From contig NZ_CP085154.1 of the NCBI RefSeq assembly GCF_022788695.1, forward strand, positions 744,001 to 808,000: a stretch of DNA of 64,000 nucleotides, written 5' to 3'. Below are positions 38,957-47,603 of this stretch, piece by piece. The position numbers and the translations under genes were made by a program. Below the pieces are notes generated by a model that saw only the letters and a program-made list of their open reading frames with translations, was not told where the DNA came from and made no database searches. Origin of the DNA: Pseudosulfitobacter sp. DSM 107133 (GTDB taxonomy: Bacteria > Pseudomonadota > Alphaproteobacteria > Rhodobacterales > Rhodobacteraceae). Within the stretch, counting starts at the first letter, position 1. Each line of letters begins with the position of its first letter.

Positions 38957-40237
38957 ATGGCTTTGGACACTGGCATCGCGCAATACGACGCACCCGAAAA
39001 AGACCTGTACGAAGTGGGCGAAATGCCCCCGTTGGGTTATGTTCCCAAACAGATGTACGCATGGGCGATCCGCCGTGAACGTCACGGCGAGCCTGACAAG
39101 GCCATGTTGCAAGAAGTCGTGGATGTTCCAGAGCTTGATAGCCAGGATGTGCTGGTTTTGGTGATGGCCGCAGGCATCAACTATAACGGCGTCTGGGCGG
39201 CTCTTGGGCAGCCGATCAGCCCCTTTGACGGCCACAAGCAACCTTACCACGTCGCAGGCTCTGACGCCGCTGGCATCATCTGGGCCGTGGGCGACAAGGT
39301 GAAACGCTGGAAGGTTGGCGACGAGGTTGTGATTCACTGCAATCAGGACGACGGCGACGACGAGGAATGCAACGGGGGCGATCCGATGTATTCGCCCAGC
39401 CAGCGCATCTGGGGCTATGAAACGCCCGATGGTTCGTTCAGCCAGTTCACCCGCGTGCAGGCGCAACAGCTTATGCCGCGCCCCAAGCATCTGACATGGG
39501 AAGAAAGCGCGTGCTACACGCTGACGCTGGCCACCGCCTACCGTATGTTGTTCGGTCACGAGCCGCACGATCTGAAACCGGGCCAGAACGTTCTGGTCTG
39601 GGGCGCTTCGGGTGGTTTGGGATCTTACGCGATCCAGTTGATCAACACCGCCGGTGCCAACGCCATCGGTGTAATCTCGGACGAAAGCAAACGCGATTTC
39701 GTGATGGATCTGGGCGCCAAGGGCGTTCTGAACCGCAAGGATTTCAAGTGCTGGGGTCAGTTGCCGACAGTCAACACGCCTGAATACAAGGAATGGTTCA
39801 ACGAAACCCGCAAATTCGGCAAGGCGATCTGGGATATTACCGGCAAGGGCGTGAACGTCGATATGGTGTTTGAACACCCCGGCGAGGCGACGTTCCCCGT
39901 GTCGACATTCGTGGTGAAAAAGGGCGGCATGGTCGTGATTTGCGCCGGCACATCGGGTTTCAACCTTACCTTTGACGTGCGCTATATGTGGATGCACCAG
40001 AAGCGTCTGCAAGGCAGCCACTTTGCCCACCTCAAGCAGGCTTCGGCGGCGAACCGTTTGATGCTGGAGCGCCGTCTTGATCCGTGCATGTCCGAAGTGT
40101 TCACATGGAACGACCTGCCCGACGCGCACATGAAAATGATGCGCAACGAGCACAAACCCGGCAACATGTCGGTTCTGGTACAGGCGCCCAAGACCGGCCT
40201 GCGCACGTTCGAGGACGCTTTGGAAGCAGGTAAGTAA
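38957..40237 (+). CDS. ccrA: Crotonyl-CoA carboxylase/reductase
   Basis: The 426-residue medium-chain dehydrogenase/reductase converts crotonyl-CoA, CO2 and NADPH to ethylmalonyl-CoA, the key step of the ethylmalonyl-CoA pathway. The start at 38957 follows TTAAGGAGACTGGC. The N-terminus DLYEVGEMPPLGYVPKQMYA is characteristic of this enzyme, as are the AAGINYNGVWAALG segment and the NADPH-binding WGASGGLGSYAIQL. A strong hairpin follows the gene, so it is monocistronic. Confidence 0.96.
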   Translation: MALDTGIAQYDAPEKDLYEVGEMPPLGYVPKQMYAWAIRRERHGEPDKAMLQEVVDVPELDSQDVLVLVMAAGINYNGVWAALGQPISPFDGHKQPYHVAGSDAAGIIWAVGDKVKRWKVGDEVVIHCNQDDGDDEECNGGDPMYSPSQRIWGYETPDGSFSQFTRVQAQQLMPRPKHLTWEESACYTLTLATAYRMLFGHEPHDLKPGQNVLVWGASGGLGSYAIQLINTAGANAIGVISDESKRDFVMDLGAKGVLNRKDFKCWGQLPTVNTPEYKEWFNETRKFGKAIWDITGKGVNVDMVFEHPGEATFPVSTFVVKKGGMVVICAGTSGFNLTFDVRYMWMHQKRLQGSHFAHLKQASAANRLMLERRLDPCMSEVFTWNDLPDAHMKMMRNEHKPGNMSVLVQAPKTGLRTFEDALEAGK

Positions 40238-40263
40238 CCAAAGCGCACGTTTTTGGCGAAACT

Positions 40264-40298
40264 GACGCCCGCGAATCATGCATAGGTTCGCGGGCGTC
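40264..40298 (+). terminator. Terminator after ccr
   Basis: GACGCCCGCGAA (40264-40275) and TTCGCGGGCGTC (40287-40298) form a perfect 12-bp stem with an 11-base loop, followed by TTGCTGTCTG. It lies 26 bp after the ccr stop. Confidence 0.75.
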
Positions 40299-40450
40299 TT
40301 GCTGTCTGGAACACAGTTGTTGTCTGCCAAAGGCTTGGAAAATCGCCCCTCACCATTTCGGGGGAGTACCAATAGGCGAATTTCTTAAGAAATATCGCTC
40401 ATGCTATAGTTGAATTAACCGACTGTTAACCAACTGAGGGCGAACCTACC

Positions 40451-40657
40451 ATGAAAAGTGAATGGATTTTGGATGTTCTGACAGATCTCAGGGCCTTTGC
40501 CTACGAAAACGGGCTGCCTCTTTTGGCAGAACAGCTGGACGACACCGCAATCGTTGCAATGGCCGAGATTTCCTCAAGAGCAGACCCTAAAACGGGCGGG
40601 GCCTATGACGCTGAATGCGCAGATGGAAACAAGTTTGGAGAAGCTGGAGCAGTCTGA
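40451..40657 (+). CDS. Small conserved-looking protein upstream of luxR
   Basis: The 68-residue ORF (SEWILDVLTDLRAFAYENGL, then LAEQLDDTAIVAMAEISS) is helical and acidic and opens 13 bases after an AGGGCGAA segment. It overlaps the luxR ATG by about 50 bp in another frame, which implies translational coupling. From memory, similar short ORFs of the EWILDVL type precede luxR genes in other roseobacters, but I cannot verify that. Function unknown; its last 20 residues diverge from the helical pattern. Confidence 0.6.
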   Translation: MKSEWILDVLTDLRAFAYENGLPLLAEQLDDTAIVAMAEISSRADPKTGGAYDAECADGNKFGEAGAV

Positions 40658-41324
40658 CACGCTGGACGTTCTCCAGATTGTCATTGAAGAATTTTGCCAC
40701 CTTTTTGCAGTCGATCACATGATCTATCATTGGGTCGACAGCGCGGGCGATCAATATGGCTGCGGCACATATTCCGATGCGTGGCGCGACCGATACATTG
40801 AACAGAACTATCTGCGCATCGACCCGGTTGTGATCGGGTGCTACCAGCGGTTTCATCCCGTGGATTGGAAACGGCTGGACTGGTCCAGCAAGGCCGCGCG
40901 GGTATTCCAGGCCGAAGCCATTGAATACGGAGTTGGAAATCAGGGGTTTAGCGTTCCGATCCGCGGACCGAACGGTCAGTTTGCGCTTTTTACCGTGTCG
41001 CATACATGTGACGACGCCACATGGGCAAAGTTCACTGAAACCCACCGGCGCGCACTGATCCTGATTGCCCATGCATTCAACCAAAAGGCACTGGAATTCG
41101 AACCCGACCGTCAGCCGGAACAGGCATGTGGCCTGTCCCCGCGCGAAGTGGATTCGATGACGCTGCTGGCGATGGGCTACAGCCGTGCGCAGGTGGCCGA
41201 AACGCTGTCGATCTCGGAACACACGCTGCGGGTCTATATCGAAAGCGCGCGTTTCAAGCTGGGCGCGATGAACACCACCCATGCGGTCGCCCGCGCCATG
41301 AGCCGGGGGTTGATTGTTGTCTAG
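40605..41324 (+). CDS. LuxR-type autoinducer-binding transcriptional regulator
   Basis: The 239-residue protein has an N-terminal autoinducer-binding domain with the conserved ligand residues W60, Y64 and D73 (W-x3-Y-x8-DP) and G114, and a C-terminal LuxR helix-turn-helix at about 175-235 (LSPREVDSMTLLAMGYS, VAETLSISEHTLRVYI). It would bind an acyl-homoserine lactone and control transcription. A LuxI synthase follows 100 bp downstream, so this is a complete quorum-sensing pair, not a solo. The GTG/ATG choice at 40605 is supported by family length. Confidence 0.9.
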   Translation: MTLNAQMETSLEKLEQSDTLDVLQIVIEEFCHLFAVDHMIYHWVDSAGDQYGCGTYSDAWRDRYIEQNYLRIDPVVIGCYQRFHPVDWKRLDWSSKAARVFQAEAIEYGVGNQGFSVPIRGPNGQFALFTVSHTCDDATWAKFTETHRRALILIAHAFNQKALEFEPDRQPEQACGLSPREVDSMTLLAMGYSRAQVAETLSISEHTLRVYIESARFKLGAMNTTHAVARAMSRGLIVV

Positions 41325-41424
41325 TGTTGCGTATGCGCCCCTGGGACCGTGCGCCCGGCTTTCACGACATTAACGATTGCGCGGTTACCCCAATGGTCAT
41401 TCAGACCACAGGGGAGCCGCACAC

Positions 41425-42063
41425 ATGCTACGTTACATCTATGGCAACGACCTCCATTCATTTCCCAAACTGCGCGATACCATGTTCCGCGACCGGGCCG
41501 ACCAGTTCAAAGCGCGTTTGGGATGGGAGGTCAGCGTGGACGACACCGGGGCCGAGCGGGATCATTACGACACGCTCAACCCGCTTTATGTGATCTGGGA
41601 AGAACCGGACGGCAGCCACGGCGGTTCTATGCGGTTTTTGCCGACCACGGGGCAGGTCATGGTGAACGACCACTTTGGCCACCTGACGTGCGGCGCGCCG
41701 ATTTCCAGCCCTCGTATCTGGGAGTGCACACGCTTTTGTCTCGCGCGAGGGGCGGGCAGCCATGTGGCGGCTGCGCTGATGCTGGGCGGCGGCGAGATCA
41801 TGGAAAACTTTGACGTCGATCATTTTGTCGGCGTTTTCGATGCGCGTATGGTGCGGATCTATCGCATGATCGGATCGTCGCCCGAGGTCTTGGGAAGCGA
41901 AGGGCAGGGCCGCGACCGGATCAGCGTGGGACTGTGGCAGTTTGATCCCGAGGCCAAGGCCACGGTGGCGCAGCGTGCAGGGGTTTCGTCTGCCCTGTCG
42001 CGTCAGTGGTTCGAGCAGTCCTTTGGTGTTTCGGGGCGACAAAATCTGGCCCGTACCGGTTAA
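41425..42063 (+). CDS. Acyl-homoserine-lactone synthase (LuxI type)
   Basis: The 212-residue enzyme makes an N-acyl-homoserine lactone from S-adenosylmethionine and acyl-ACP. All invariant LuxI residues can be placed: R24, F28, W34, E44, D46, D49, R70 (in SMRFLPTT), F84, E100 and R103. The start at 41425 follows GGGGAG at 8 bases. It forms a pair with the luxR gene upstream. A short GGTC-ATTCA-GACC inverted repeat about 20 bp before it is a possible, weak regulator site. Confidence 0.93.
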   Translation: MLRYIYGNDLHSFPKLRDTMFRDRADQFKARLGWEVSVDDTGAERDHYDTLNPLYVIWEEPDGSHGGSMRFLPTTGQVMVNDHFGHLTCGAPISSPRIWECTRFCLARGAGSHVAAALMLGGGEIMENFDVDHFVGVFDARMVRIYRMIGSSPEVLGSEGQGRDRISVGLWQFDPEAKATVAQRAGVSSALSRQWFEQSFGVSGRQNLARTG

Positions 42064-42113
42064 TCCGCGCCTTCCCTCTGGCCCCCGTCGCGGCCCGGCT
42101 TTAGGGTCGCGAA

Positions 42114-43649
42114 ATGACAGATACCGCCCTTACATATTCCGACGATCAAGCCGTTGCCCATGACGCAGTGACCGAGATGCTGCGCAGCGCGGGCATTGAT
42201 CTGGACGCGCAATTGCTGAGGCCTCCGCAATCTTCGGCAAGTGCGGTGATGGCAGTCACCGGCAAGGCTGGGTCAGGCAAAACCCTGTTGCTGGCCGAAT
42301 TGTACAAGGCGCTTGAGGAAGCGGGGGTCGAGGTGGTCTCGGGCGATTACGAATCGCGCAAGCGCAAGGAAAAGCGCACGCTGGCGATCCTTGCTCCGAC
42401 CAACAAGGCGGCCAGCGTGTTGCGCCTGCGCGGGGTGCCGGCGACGACGATCCACCGCATCCTTTATACGCCGGTCTACGACCCCGAATACGAACGCATC
42501 GCCGAATGGCTGGCGGGCAACGGCGAACGCCCCGAAATTGCCGAGCTGACCGAGCTGGCGTTGGACCGCGCTGCGGCGTTTTATGCCAACAACAAATCCA
42601 TCCCCGGCGCGCTGGCCGCTGCGGGCCTGCGCGGCAGCGATTTCATCACCGGCTGGAAACGCCGCGAAGAGCCGCTGGATATCGGTTTTATTGACGAATC
42701 CTCGATGCTGGATGACAAGCAGTTCGAAGATCTCAAGGAAATTTTTCCCACCTTGCTGTTGTTCGGCGACCCCGCACAGCTGGCCCCCGTGGGCCAGTCC
42801 GGCACGATGGTTTTTGAGAAACTGCCAGCCCCGCGTGTGCTGAACCTCAGCCGTGTCCACCGTCAGGCCGCCGACAACCCGATTCTGGATCTCGCGCACG
42901 CGCTGGTCGATCCGGCGCTGGAATTCCACCACTTCGAGAAGATGATTGAAGACGCCTCCAGGCGCGACGAACGTGTGGTCTGGGGGCAGCGGGTCGAGGT
43001 CGACCTGATGGCGCGCAGCCCTGTTCTGGTCTGGCGCAACGCCACGCGCATCCGACTGATCAACGCTTTTCGCACCGTCTACGGCGCGCCCGAAGATGCG
43101 CTGATCGAGGGCGAGCCGCTGATTTGTGACGGGATCGAACTGCCATTGAAACACCGCAAAAAGCGGCTGGACCTTGAGGCGCGCGGCCTGATCAAGGGCG
43201 CGCAGGTGGTGTTTTTGGGGGCGGGACGCAAGCCGGGGTTTTCGCGTCTGCATGTTATGGGCGCAGAAGATCCGCAGATTTCTGCGGCATCGATCGTGAA
43301 GATCGAAAAGCCGGACGAAGAAGAGCCGTTCATTCCCTTTGCCGCGCGCATGGGGGCGACGTTCCTGCACGGGGCCGCCGTGACCATTCACAAGGCGCAG
43401 GGCAGCCAGTGGGATACGGTGCAGGTGTTCGCGCCCGATCTGTTCGTCGCGGCCCGCATGGGGCGTGTCGAGGCGGGACAACCCCTGTGGAAGCGTCTGG
43501 CCTATGTGGCGATCACCCGTGCGCAAGACCGTTTGATCTGGGTGGTGCGCAACCGGCTGTCGAAACCGACCGAGCCGTTGCGTGTGGATGACTTGAAGGC
43601 AGTGCCGGTCGCACCGCTCAATCTGTCCGAACCCGAAGCGTTCCTGTAG
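42114..43649 (+). CDS. ATP-dependent RecD-like DNA helicase (SF1, UvrD_C_2)
   Basis: The 511-residue protein has Walker A GKAGSGKT (50-57), an LAPTNKAASVLRLRG segment (motif Ia), Walker B FIDESSML, FGDPAQLAPVG (motif III) and a C-terminal UvrD_C_2 domain with AVTIHKAQGSQWDTVQVF and YVAITRAQDRLIWV. This is the RecD2/TraA-like helicase set found as stand-alone enzymes in alphaproteobacteria. It probably functions in DNA repair. Its stop abuts the stop of the convergent gene with no base in between. Confidence 0.92.
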   Translation: MTDTALTYSDDQAVAHDAVTEMLRSAGIDLDAQLLRPPQSSASAVMAVTGKAGSGKTLLLAELYKALEEAGVEVVSGDYESRKRKEKRTLAILAPTNKAASVLRLRGVPATTIHRILYTPVYDPEYERIAEWLAGNGERPEIAELTELALDRAAAFYANNKSIPGALAAAGLRGSDFITGWKRREEPLDIGFIDESSMLDDKQFEDLKEIFPTLLLFGDPAQLAPVGQSGTMVFEKLPAPRVLNLSRVHRQAADNPILDLAHALVDPALEFHHFEKMIEDASRRDERVVWGQRVEVDLMARSPVLVWRNATRIRLINAFRTVYGAPEDALIEGEPLICDGIELPLKHRKKRLDLEARGLIKGAQVVFLGAGRKPGFSRLHVMGAEDPQISAASIVKIEKPDEEEPFIPFAARMGATFLHGAAVTIHKAQGSQWDTVQVFAPDLFVAARMGRVEAGQPLWKRLAYVAITRAQDRLIWVVRNRLSKPTEPLRVDDLKAVPVAPLNLSEPEAFL

Positions 43650-44411
43650 CTACCGCCGCAACAGCGCAAACGCTGCCGACGCCCCCCAGCCGGCGGCAAT
43701 GGCGATGGCAATCGACATCAGCCCGTACAGCATCGGCTGATTGCGCGACAGGGCGTGCAGCCAACGCTCAAGCCCCACTTTGCGCACGTCGATGGTGGTT
43801 TGATATTGCGACACGACCTTGCCTTCGCGGGTCAGGAAAATGCGGGTGATATAGCCACCTTCGTTCAGCGCCGAGGGCAGCTGAATCGAAGTGCGAAAAA
43901 GCGTTTGCTGGTCAACCGCCACATTTCCTTCAAGCACCTGATACAGGCCTGCATTGCCCCGGATACGGATCAGTGCACGGGTAAAATTTGCCGAGTCCTG
44001 AATGGTCATCGGAGCCCCGACCGAGCGGATCGCCCGTGGGACAGTGATGCGGTACCGCAGGTCTTCGATGTTTGACAAAACCTCGCGCAGGGGGCCGCTG
44101 GTGGCGACGGCATAATAGCTGGGCGCGCGGTCTACTTCGACAGAATCCGTGTTGATCCAGATGCCATAGCGGTGCTCTTTGCGCCGTACCGTGACCGGCA
44201 GCGAGGGGCCGGAAACCGTAATGACCACCTCAAGCGGAGGGCCGTCGGGGATTGGCGTTTCGCGGCGTACAGCACCGAATATCAGGATCTCGGATCCGTC
44301 AAAGCTGGCCGTGATTGCAACCTCGTCCCGGGACAGGCCCAGCACCACCTCTTCGGCTTGTGCAGGCAGAGCAGCGCACAGGGTCAGCAGGGCAAGCAGA
44401 CGGGCCAGCAT
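43650..44411 (-). CDS. TIGR02186 family membrane-anchored periplasmic protein
   Basis: The 253-residue protein has a signal peptide (LLALLTLCAALPAQA), a beta-rich periplasmic domain beginning EEVVLGLSRDEVAITASFDG with LIFGAVRR, and a C-terminal membrane helix (LYGLMSIAIAIAAGWGASAA). This matches TIGR02186 proteins, which are encoded beside TSUP exporters in alphaproteobacteria. Here its ATG overlaps the stop of the TSUP gene by one base. Role unknown, presumably a periplasmic partner of that exporter. Confidence 0.85.
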   Translation of the reverse strand: MLARLLALLTLCAALPAQAEEVVLGLSRDEVAITASFDGSEILIFGAVRRETPIPDGPPLEVVITVSGPSLPVTVRRKEHRYGIWINTDSVEVDRAPSYYAVATSGPLREVLSNIEDLRYRITVPRAIRSVGAPMTIQDSANFTRALIRIRGNAGLYQVLEGNVAVDQQTLFRTSIQLPSALNEGGYITRIFLTREGKVVSQYQTTIDVRKVGLERWLHALSRNQPMLYGLMSIAIAIAAGWGASAAFALLRR

Positions 44412-45328
44412 CAGCGCGCCCTCGTGGCGGCAATGGAATACAGCTCGGAAGGTTGCAGTAGCAGTTCAAGCGCCAGTTTGCCGCAGACAATCATTACCAG
44501 CAGTGCCAGCAGAACGCGCAGTTGCTCGGCTTTCATACGCATGCCGATGTTCGTGCCGATCTGCGCGCCGATGACGCCACCGACCAGCAGCAGAACCGCC
44601 AGAACCACGTCAACGGTAAGGTTGGTGGTGGCATGTAGCATGGTGGTAAAAGCGGCAACAAAAATGATCTGGAACAGCGAGGTGCCAATCACCACCTTGG
44701 TGGGCATCCCAAGAATATAGATCATCGCTGGCACCATGATGAAGCCGCCGCCCACACCCATGATCGCGGCCAGAACCCCGACACACAGCCCCACCAGCAA
44801 GGGCGGTATCACTGAAATATACAGTCCCGAGACGCGAAACCGCATCTTGAACGGCATCTTGTGTACCCAGCCGTGTTTGCGCCGTTTCGGCTTGTTGTTC
44901 CCCGAGGAAGACCGGCGCAATGCGGCCAGGCTTTCGACAAACATCAGGGTGCCGATAATGCCCAGAAACACCACATAGCAAAGACGCACCATCAGGTCGA
45001 CCTGTCCGATGGAGCGCAAGTAGTTGAACACGGCGACACCGGCGGCCGCGCCGATCAAGCCTCCGATCAGCAGCACACCACCCATGCGCAGGTCGACCGT
45101 GCGCCGCCGGAAATGGGCAAGGACACCGGAAAAGGACGAGGCGACGATCTGGTTCGCACCCGTGGCAACGGCCACGGCGGGGGGGATGCCGATAAAGAAC
45201 AACAGCGGCGTCATCAAAAACCCGCCGCCAACCCCGAACATGCCGGACAAGATGCCAACCAGACCGCCCAGCCCCAACAGCAAGAACGCGTTTACGGAAA
45301 CTTCAGCGATGGGCAGGTATATTTGCAT
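44411..45328 (-). CDS. TSUP (TauE/SafE) family membrane transporter
   Basis: The 305-residue protein has about eight helices and two TSUP repeats: GLVGILSGMFGVGGGFLMTP at the start and VGVLAAIMGVGGGFIMVP in the second half. A cytoplasmic insert rich in Lys/Arg (RRSSSGNNKPKRRKHG) lies between. It probably exports or imports a sulfur-containing anion. It is translationally coupled with the TIGR02186 gene. Confidence 0.9.
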   Translation of the reverse strand: MQIYLPIAEVSVNAFLLLGLGGLVGILSGMFGVGGGFLMTPLLFFIGIPPAVAVATGANQIVASSFSGVLAHFRRRTVDLRMGGVLLIGGLIGAAAGVAVFNYLRSIGQVDLMVRLCYVVFLGIIGTLMFVESLAALRRSSSGNNKPKRRKHGWVHKMPFKMRFRVSGLYISVIPPLLVGLCVGVLAAIMGVGGGFIMVPAMIYILGMPTKVVIGTSLFQIIFVAAFTTMLHATTNLTVDVVLAVLLLVGGVIGAQIGTNIGMRMKAEQLRVLLALLVMIVCGKLALELLLQPSELYSIAATRAR

Positions 45329-45417
45329 CCCTATTCTTAGGCCGCGTAACAGGACGAAAGCAATATGCTACACCGCAGCATAATATGTCAGGAGCGACAT
45401 TTTTCGAACTTCTGGAC

Positions 45418-46386
45418 CTATCGTTCCTTGACGTAGGGCTCTCCGCCTGCGCGCGGCGGTGTGGCGCGGCCGACAAAGCCTGCCAGAATAATCACCGTCA
45501 TTATATAGGGCAGCGCGCCCAGCAGCTGACCCTGGACCCGCATTCCCGTCAGTGCGGTGATGACATCGGGCCGCGTTTCCAGCGCACCGAACAGGCCGAA
45601 CAGCAGGGTCGCATACAGCGCATACCACGGCCGCCACTTGGCAAAGATCAGTGCGGCCAGCGCGATATAGCCACGACCAGCGGACATATCCTTGACGAAA
45701 CCGGCCTGAAGCGCGGTGGACAGATAGGCCCCCGCGATGCCGCACAACACCCCGCAGATCCCAACGGCCGCATAGCGCAGCGCCACGACCGAAACGCCTG
45801 CGGTGTCCACCGCGGCAGGGTTTTCACCCACAGCGCGCAAACGCAGGCCAAAACGGGTGCGAAACAGGATGAACCAGGTCAGCGGAACGGCGGCAAAGGC
45901 GATGTACACCAGAATGGAATGCCCCGAGATCAGTTCGGCGTAGATCGGCCCCAGAAAGGGGACATCAGCCACCGCATCCGCAAAGGGCAGGGTGATCGGG
46001 GTGAACCGTCCGCCACCGATCAGCGAAGGGGTGCGCCCGCCCTGCTGAAACCAGCTTTGAGCGATCAACACTGTCAGTCCCGCAGCCAGAAAGTTGACGG
46101 CAACACCCGAAATCAGCTGGTTGCCCCGAAAGGTGATCGAGGCGACACCGTGCAGCGCGCTGAGTGCCAGCGAGGCAGCGATGCCCGCCAGCAGGCCCAG
46201 CCAGACCGAGCCTGTGACCGAAGCAACAGCTGCGGAAAAGAAGGCGGCGGCCAGCATCTTGCCTTCAAGGCCGATGTCGAAAATACCAGCGCGTTCGCTG
46301 AAAAGGCCGGCAAGGCAGGCCAGCAGCAGCGGGGTTGCCAGACGCACGGTGCTGTCGAGCAGTTGGATCAGGGTCAGGAAATCCAT
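45418..46386 (-). CDS. BMP-type (nucleoside) ABC transporter permease
   Basis: The 322-residue permease has nine or so helices and the BMP-family sequence GLFSERAGIFDIGLEGKMLAA, shared with YufQ/NupQ nucleoside permeases. It follows its partner permease after 4 bp and is last in the operon BMP lipoprotein-like binding protein, ATPase, permease 1, permease 2. The transporter likely imports purine nucleosides. Confidence 0.92.
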   Translation of the reverse strand: MDFLTLIQLLDSTVRLATPLLLACLAGLFSERAGIFDIGLEGKMLAAAFFSAAVASVTGSVWLGLLAGIAASLALSALHGVASITFRGNQLISGVAVNFLAAGLTVLIAQSWFQQGGRTPSLIGGGRFTPITLPFADAVADVPFLGPIYAELISGHSILVYIAFAAVPLTWFILFRTRFGLRLRAVGENPAAVDTAGVSVVALRYAAVGICGVLCGIAGAYLSTALQAGFVKDMSAGRGYIALAALIFAKWRPWYALYATLLFGLFGALETRPDVITALTGMRVQGQLLGALPYIMTVIILAGFVGRATPPRAGGEPYVKER

Positions 46387-46390
46387 AACG

Positions 46391-47509
46391 TTACTCCGCC
46401 GGCTCTACAGGTTTGGGCGCGCGGGCGCGGCGCATCGCAAGGAACATGCGTTCCAGCGGCATCCGCACCATATTGTCCAGCGCACCGGTGAACAGGATCA
46501 CCAGCGCCTGAATGACAACGATCAGTTCGCGCGGGATCTTGGTCCACAGTGCCAGTTCTGCCCCGCCCTGATAGAGAAACCCGAACAGGATCGCGGCAAG
46601 GAAGACACCAAAGGGGTGGCTGCGCCCCATCAGGGCCACGGCGATGCCGATAAATCCGGCCCCCTCGACCGCGTTCAGCACCAGACGCTCGGCCTCGCCC
46701 ATCACGTTGTTGATGGCCATAAGCCCGGCCAGAGCACCGGAAATGATCATGGTGATCATGGTGATCTTGAACGGCGAGATGCCCGCATATTTTGCCGCAC
46801 TCTCGGAATGGCCATAGGCGCGCAGCTCATAGCCCAGACGGGTGCGCCAGATCAGCACCCAGACCAGCACGCAGGCCAGAACGGCCACCAGCAGGCTGAT
46901 GTTGGCAGGTGCGGCCTTGGAAAAGCCGATGCCAATGGGGGCCAGAACCTCGTGCAGCGACGGCAGGTGGACGCCTTCGGGAAAGCGGGCCGTGGCAGGG
47001 TCCATACTGCCGCGAGGGCGCAGGACGTTCACAAGGATGTAGTTCAGCAGCGAGGCCGCGATAAAGTTGAACATGATCGTGGTGATCACGATGTGGCTGC
47101 CGCGTTTGGCTTGCAGATAGGCCGGAACCGCAGCCCAGATCGCGCCGAACAGGCCCGCCATCACAATCGCGCCCAGCAGCGCCAGCGACCAATGCGGCCA
47201 CGGGACGTAAAGACAGGCCAGCGCAACGCCCAGGCCGCCCAGGGCCGCCTGACCCTCGCCGCCGATATTGAACAGGCGCGCGTGAAAGGCCACGGCAACG
47301 GCAAGGCCGGTGAACATGAAGTTTGTGGCGTAATACAGCGTATAGCCCCAGCCATAGGTTGATCCCAGTGCCCCCGAGACCATCAGTTTGACGGCGGCAA
47401 CCGGGTCTTCGCCGATGGCAAGGATCACCAGTGCCGAAATGATAGCTGCGAGGATCAGCGAAATCAGCGGCACGAGGATGACCTCGGCCCATTTGGGCAT
47501 CACATCCAT
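46391..47509 (-). CDS. BMP-type (nucleoside) ABC transporter permease
   Basis: The 372-residue permease has the first-permease pattern of this family: VPLISLILAAIISALVILA, TGLAVAVAFHARLFNIGGEGQ (split as TGLAVAVAFHARLFNIG and GEGQ), and GVFLAAILFGFLYQGG. It pairs with the 322-residue permease to form the membrane channel. It follows the ATPase gene with a gap of about 95 bp that holds a dispersed repeat copy. Confidence 0.92.
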   Translation of the reverse strand: MDVMPKWAEVILVPLISLILAAIISALVILAIGEDPVAAVKLMVSGALGSTYGWGYTLYYATNFMFTGLAVAVAFHARLFNIGGEGQAALGGLGVALACLYVPWPHWSLALLGAIVMAGLFGAIWAAVPAYLQAKRGSHIVITTIMFNFIAASLLNYILVNVLRPRGSMDPATARFPEGVHLPSLHEVLAPIGIGFSKAAPANISLLVAVLACVLVWVLIWRTRLGYELRAYGHSESAAKYAGISPFKITMITMIISGALAGLMAINNVMGEAERLVLNAVEGAGFIGIAVALMGRSHPFGVFLAAILFGFLYQGGAELALWTKIPRELIVVIQALVILFTGALDNMVRMPLERMFLAMRRARAPKPVEPAE

Positions 47510-47562
47510 GGGGCGGCTCCTGTCTGGCGGGCAGGGGTGTGGGGGCGCTGCCCCCGTCCCTG

Positions 47563-47602
47563 CGGGACTCCCCCGGGATATTTGTGGCCAAAAGAAAGCA
47601 GG
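47563..47602. repeat. Dispersed roseobacter-type repeat, copy B
   Basis: The stretch CTCCCCCGGGATATTTGTGG followed by CCAAAAGAAA matches the GCCTCCGGCGGGGATATTT-x3-GGCCAAAAGAA consensus of the other copies. It lies between the ATPase gene and the permease gene of an operon, an unusual place for a terminator-associated element. Confidence 0.7.
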
Positions 47603-47603
47603 G

